DNA from: Enoplolaimus lenunculus
Taxonomy: Eukaryota; Nematoda; Enoplea; Enoplida; Thoracostomopsidae
Assembly: GCA_030248215.1 (NCBI GenBank)
Contig: JASANG010000668.1
Span: 1-64,000, forward strand
Length of the DNA stretch: 64,000 nucleotides
Direction: 5' to 3'
Of the stretch, positions 61,565 to 64,000 are shown one piece after another (within the stretch, counting starts at the first letter, position 1; each line of letters starts with the position of its first letter). A program made the translations under genes and the position numbers. The notes beneath the pieces were generated by a model, which saw only the letters and a program-made list of their open reading frames with translations, did not search any database and had not been told where the DNA came from.

Positions 61565-61892
61565 TCAATGTATAACCGGAGGTCTGCTTCCGGCTCCGGT
61601 AGGTTTTTTGCCGGAGGTTCCGGCAATTTCGGTAGTATACTTTTGCATAATTTTGCAAAATTTAACTTTAATGCGTTTCGTTTTACTTTTGTCACAATTT
61701 TCAAAAAAGAATTACCGACATTGCGCAGAAAATTAGCGTAAAACCAAACAACTTAACAACATATTGCAGATATTGGCTAAAATTAACTAATTAACCATCA
61801 TTTTACTACCTAATTTCGCCTCACCTCCAACTCCGGCAAGTTTCGTTGATCTTCGGCTCCGGTATTTTTCATCTCCGGTTTCACCCTGCTTC
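61565..61892. mobile_element. MITE of the 'GGAGG/CCGGC' family, copy B
   Basis: Starts TGTATAACCGGAGGTCTGC and ends CTCCGGTTTCACCCTGC. Interior words shared with the other copies: TGCGTTTCGTTTTAC, GCGTAAAACCA, CTAATTTCGCCTCACCTCC. It is nested in the right-hand member of the window-spanning duplication. Confidence 0.6.
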
Positions 61893-61934
61893 TCATATAA
61901 CCTCCGCTCGGAATTTAAATTAAATTTCAATTGT

Positions 61935-62629
61935 TTAAGCGAAAAATTTTCAGTTTACTATCTATAACCCCTTCTCACATTGAGTTGCCTGTAGGCAACT
62001 CAGCGCAGTGTATATACGTTAAATAGCATATATCGCACCGTGTTTAACAATTGCAATACGTATACATAGTACTAAATCACCACAAGACGTGAGAGCCCCC
62101 TCGGGCTTGAGCGTCAAGCTCCTATAGCTGAGTGGTGATGGTATACGTCTCCCACGCCAGTCACCCGAGTTCGAATCCTAGCATAAAAGTAGGTCTCAGG
62201 GGAAATAGAAAATATTCATGTGAGAAAGGTTTAAGCGAAAATTTTTCAATTTACTATCTATAACCCCTTCTCACATTGAGTTGCCTATAGGCAACTAGGG
62301 GAAATAGAAAATATTCATGTGAGAAAGGTTTAAGCGAAAAATTTTCAATTTACTATCTATAACCCCTTCTCACATTGAGTTGCCTATAGGCAACTAAGCG
62401 CAGTGTATATACGTTAAATAATGTATATCGCACTGCGTTTACCAATTGCAACACGTATACATAGTACTAAATCACCACAAGACGTGAGAGCCCCCTCGGG
62501 CTCGACCGTCAAGCTCATATAGCTGAGCGGTACTGGTATACGCCTCTCACTCCAGTCACTGGAGTTCGAATCCTAGCATAAAAGTAGGTCTCAGGGGAAA
62601 TAGAAAATATTCATGTGAGAAAGGGTTAA
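61935..62629. mobile_element. Array 2 of TTAA MITEs: mirror image of array 1
   Basis: In reverse orientation it shows the same order: spacer, full unit, spacer, the same internally deleted unit, spacer, full unit. TTAA flanks the whole array (61935-61938, 62626-62629). The paralogous segment on the left of the window has a single TTAA (1327-1330) at the matching place, i.e. an empty site. Confidence 0.82.
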
Positions 62630-62889
62630 GACTTGAATATGAAATGAATATGTATTCACTTTTTGTGATCTTATATGGACTACAGCGGAACCAAAAATGT
62701 ATTTTCAGCAGTTCAGTAATCTATATTTTTTCACATATATTACTGTGCAAAAGCGGCACGCTGGGTTGAATATCGTCATTGACTGGTTATAGCGCACCTA
62801 AGTTACTATTCATTTCACGACACTAATGTAGGAGGAAACTTTTTTGTAACAACCAAAGATTTTTAATTAATTTTATGCTTCTCTTTCAG

Positions 62890-63035
62890 GGGAGGAAGCT
62901 GCGGCTTCCTTGTACTTTATGCATTTTGAAAACACACTAAATCAGGAAGAGGTTATCGTCATCAAACCCCACACTAAGATGTTCGTTATTCAGACAACTA
63001 GAATCGCTGTTAAAGTGCCTTTGGACTGTTTTGGG
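62890..63035 (+). other. Exon-like segment of unknown identity in the right duplication copy
   Basis: Preceded by CTCTTTCAG and followed by GTAAGT, with an open frame reading EEAAASLYFMHFENTLNQ then EEVIVIKPHTKMFVI and IAVKVPLDCFG. The left copy at about 1830-1965 has the same segment but is interrupted by an indel and an in-frame stop. I recognise no family. It could be a relic exon of the repeat or chance. Confidence 0.3.
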
Positions 63036-63673
63036 GTAAGTATGAGAAGAAAGTCGCTTAGGGTGGGTGGGTTTGAATTCAAAAGTTATGAGCTCATGTG
63101 GTTTGTGTCATGGGAAATTCAAATGTGCCTTTCACAGATTGCCAGATTGGCAAGCTAGCCTTTTATTAATTAGCATCGTATACTCAGTTAGGCTTGACGT
63201 CTTAAAAATCAAAAAGGATCAGGATTTAAAATGACGTCCAGTATGTAATCTCGCAACGCGTCTTGATATATTTATATTAGTAGGTTTCGCTTCTTGCAAA
63301 AGGTAATAAATTTAGTACTTGAACGTTTTAAGAAATCAAAATTTTAAATACTCATGAAATTATGCAGGAATGTGGTTCAATATTTCAACTCAGGTTTGAC
63401 TGTACAATTTAACTTTTCGCAATATATACAAAACTTCCAAGGTTAACAGTTAAGTTAACGGCACAAGTTTTCTAAAAATATATATTTCACAAGCGGAATT
63501 GCCATAACTTTCAGCAAAAGTTCAACCGGAGACGGATGTTCAGTTTGTGCCAGACACAGACCTTCCCATATTACCGTAATGGCAATGTAAGAAAACAATC
63601 TGTGAAATGCATTTAATATTAAGCTGAAAATTTAAACTGTTTTTCGGCTTAAATGAAGTGGTCTTCACCAGAG

Positions 63674-63984
63674 TATATACAACCGGAGGTCCGACTCCGG
63701 CTGACAATCTATTTCCGGTTCCGGTAGAATTTTTGCCGGGAGTACCAGCAATCTCAGTAGTAAAAAATTTATTTGTTTAGTGCGTTCCATTTTAACTTAA
63801 AATACAATATTGAGGAAAAATAGCTAAGATTTCGCCAAAAAAAAACAAGTGCAAAACCAGAAAATTAGCAAAACTTTTGCTGTAACATTAAACATCATTC
63901 AACTGCCTAATTTCGCCTCTCCTCCGGTTGTGACAAATTTTATTGACCTCCTGCCTGCTCTGGCTTTTTTCGGTTGCACCCTGG
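63674..63984. mobile_element. MITE of the 'GGAGG/CCGGC' family, copy C
   Basis: Starts TATACAACCGGAGGTCCG and ends CGGTTGCACCCTG. The middle carries CTGCCTAATTTCGCCTCTCC, as in copies A and B. Confidence 0.6.
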
Positions 63985-64000
63985 TGATCAGCTTTTCTAA

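Larger units (their letters stand above)
61270..63400. repeat. Right member of the segmental duplication
   Basis: Collinear with 780-2850 once its own insertions (61565-61892 and array 2 at 61935-62629) are removed. Same orientation. It may be a large old transposon or a true genomic duplication; no ends with target duplication were found. Confidence 0.82.

Overview
The window is animal nuclear DNA. It holds four intron-rich, single-copy housekeeping or polarity genes in a matrix of small DNA transposons (MITEs). Introns follow GT-AG and typically end in TTTCAG or TTTTAG. The hexamer TTAGGC, the telomere repeat of most nematodes, is scattered everywhere inside MITEs. The methionine adenosyltransferase gene has a splice acceptor 2 nt before its ATG, as trans-spliced genes do. 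Together these suggest a nematode with a repeat-rich genome, but that is inference; only 'invertebrate metazoan' is firm. I saw no rRNA gene, no CRISPR array, no LTR or virus-like element, and no intact transposase.

Layout: 1-4.6 kb repeats. 4.7-5.3 kb mitochondrial ribosomal protein S21 (+, 2 exons), with a hAT-type element inserted exactly at its stop codon. 5.3-9.9 kb repeats. 10.0-17.2 kb S-adenosylmethionine synthase (-, 9 exons, 403 aa). 17.2-21.5 kb intergenic. 21.5-30.3 kb SRBD1/Tex-like S1 RNA-binding protein (-, 12 exons, 842 aa). 30.3-32.4 kb divergent intergenic region. 32.4-51.5 kb lethal(2) giant larvae homologue (+, 26 exons, about 1386 aa) with the conserved aPKC phosphorylation module. 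51.5-64 kb gene desert, with a 12-unit ~237-bp satellite at 53.9-56.7 kb, an AACTTAAG-rich block at 57.7-58.4 kb, and mirror-image arrays of TTAA-targeting MITEs at 60.0-60.6 and 61.9-62.6 kb.

All exon chains were joined by hand, checking reading phase at each junction; the three long genes stay in frame from start to stop. The genes do not form a pathway: they serve mitochondrial translation, methyl-donor synthesis, RNA/nucleic-acid binding and epithelial polarity. The most notable content is the mobile DNA: at least three hAT-like families with clear 8-bp target duplications, a TTAA-target family carrying a tRNA-like A/B-box module, TTAGGC-loaded MITEs, two tRNA-type SINEs flanking lgl exon 1, and a diverged duplication shared by the two ends of the window (about 0.8-2.85 kb and 61.3-63.4 kb).
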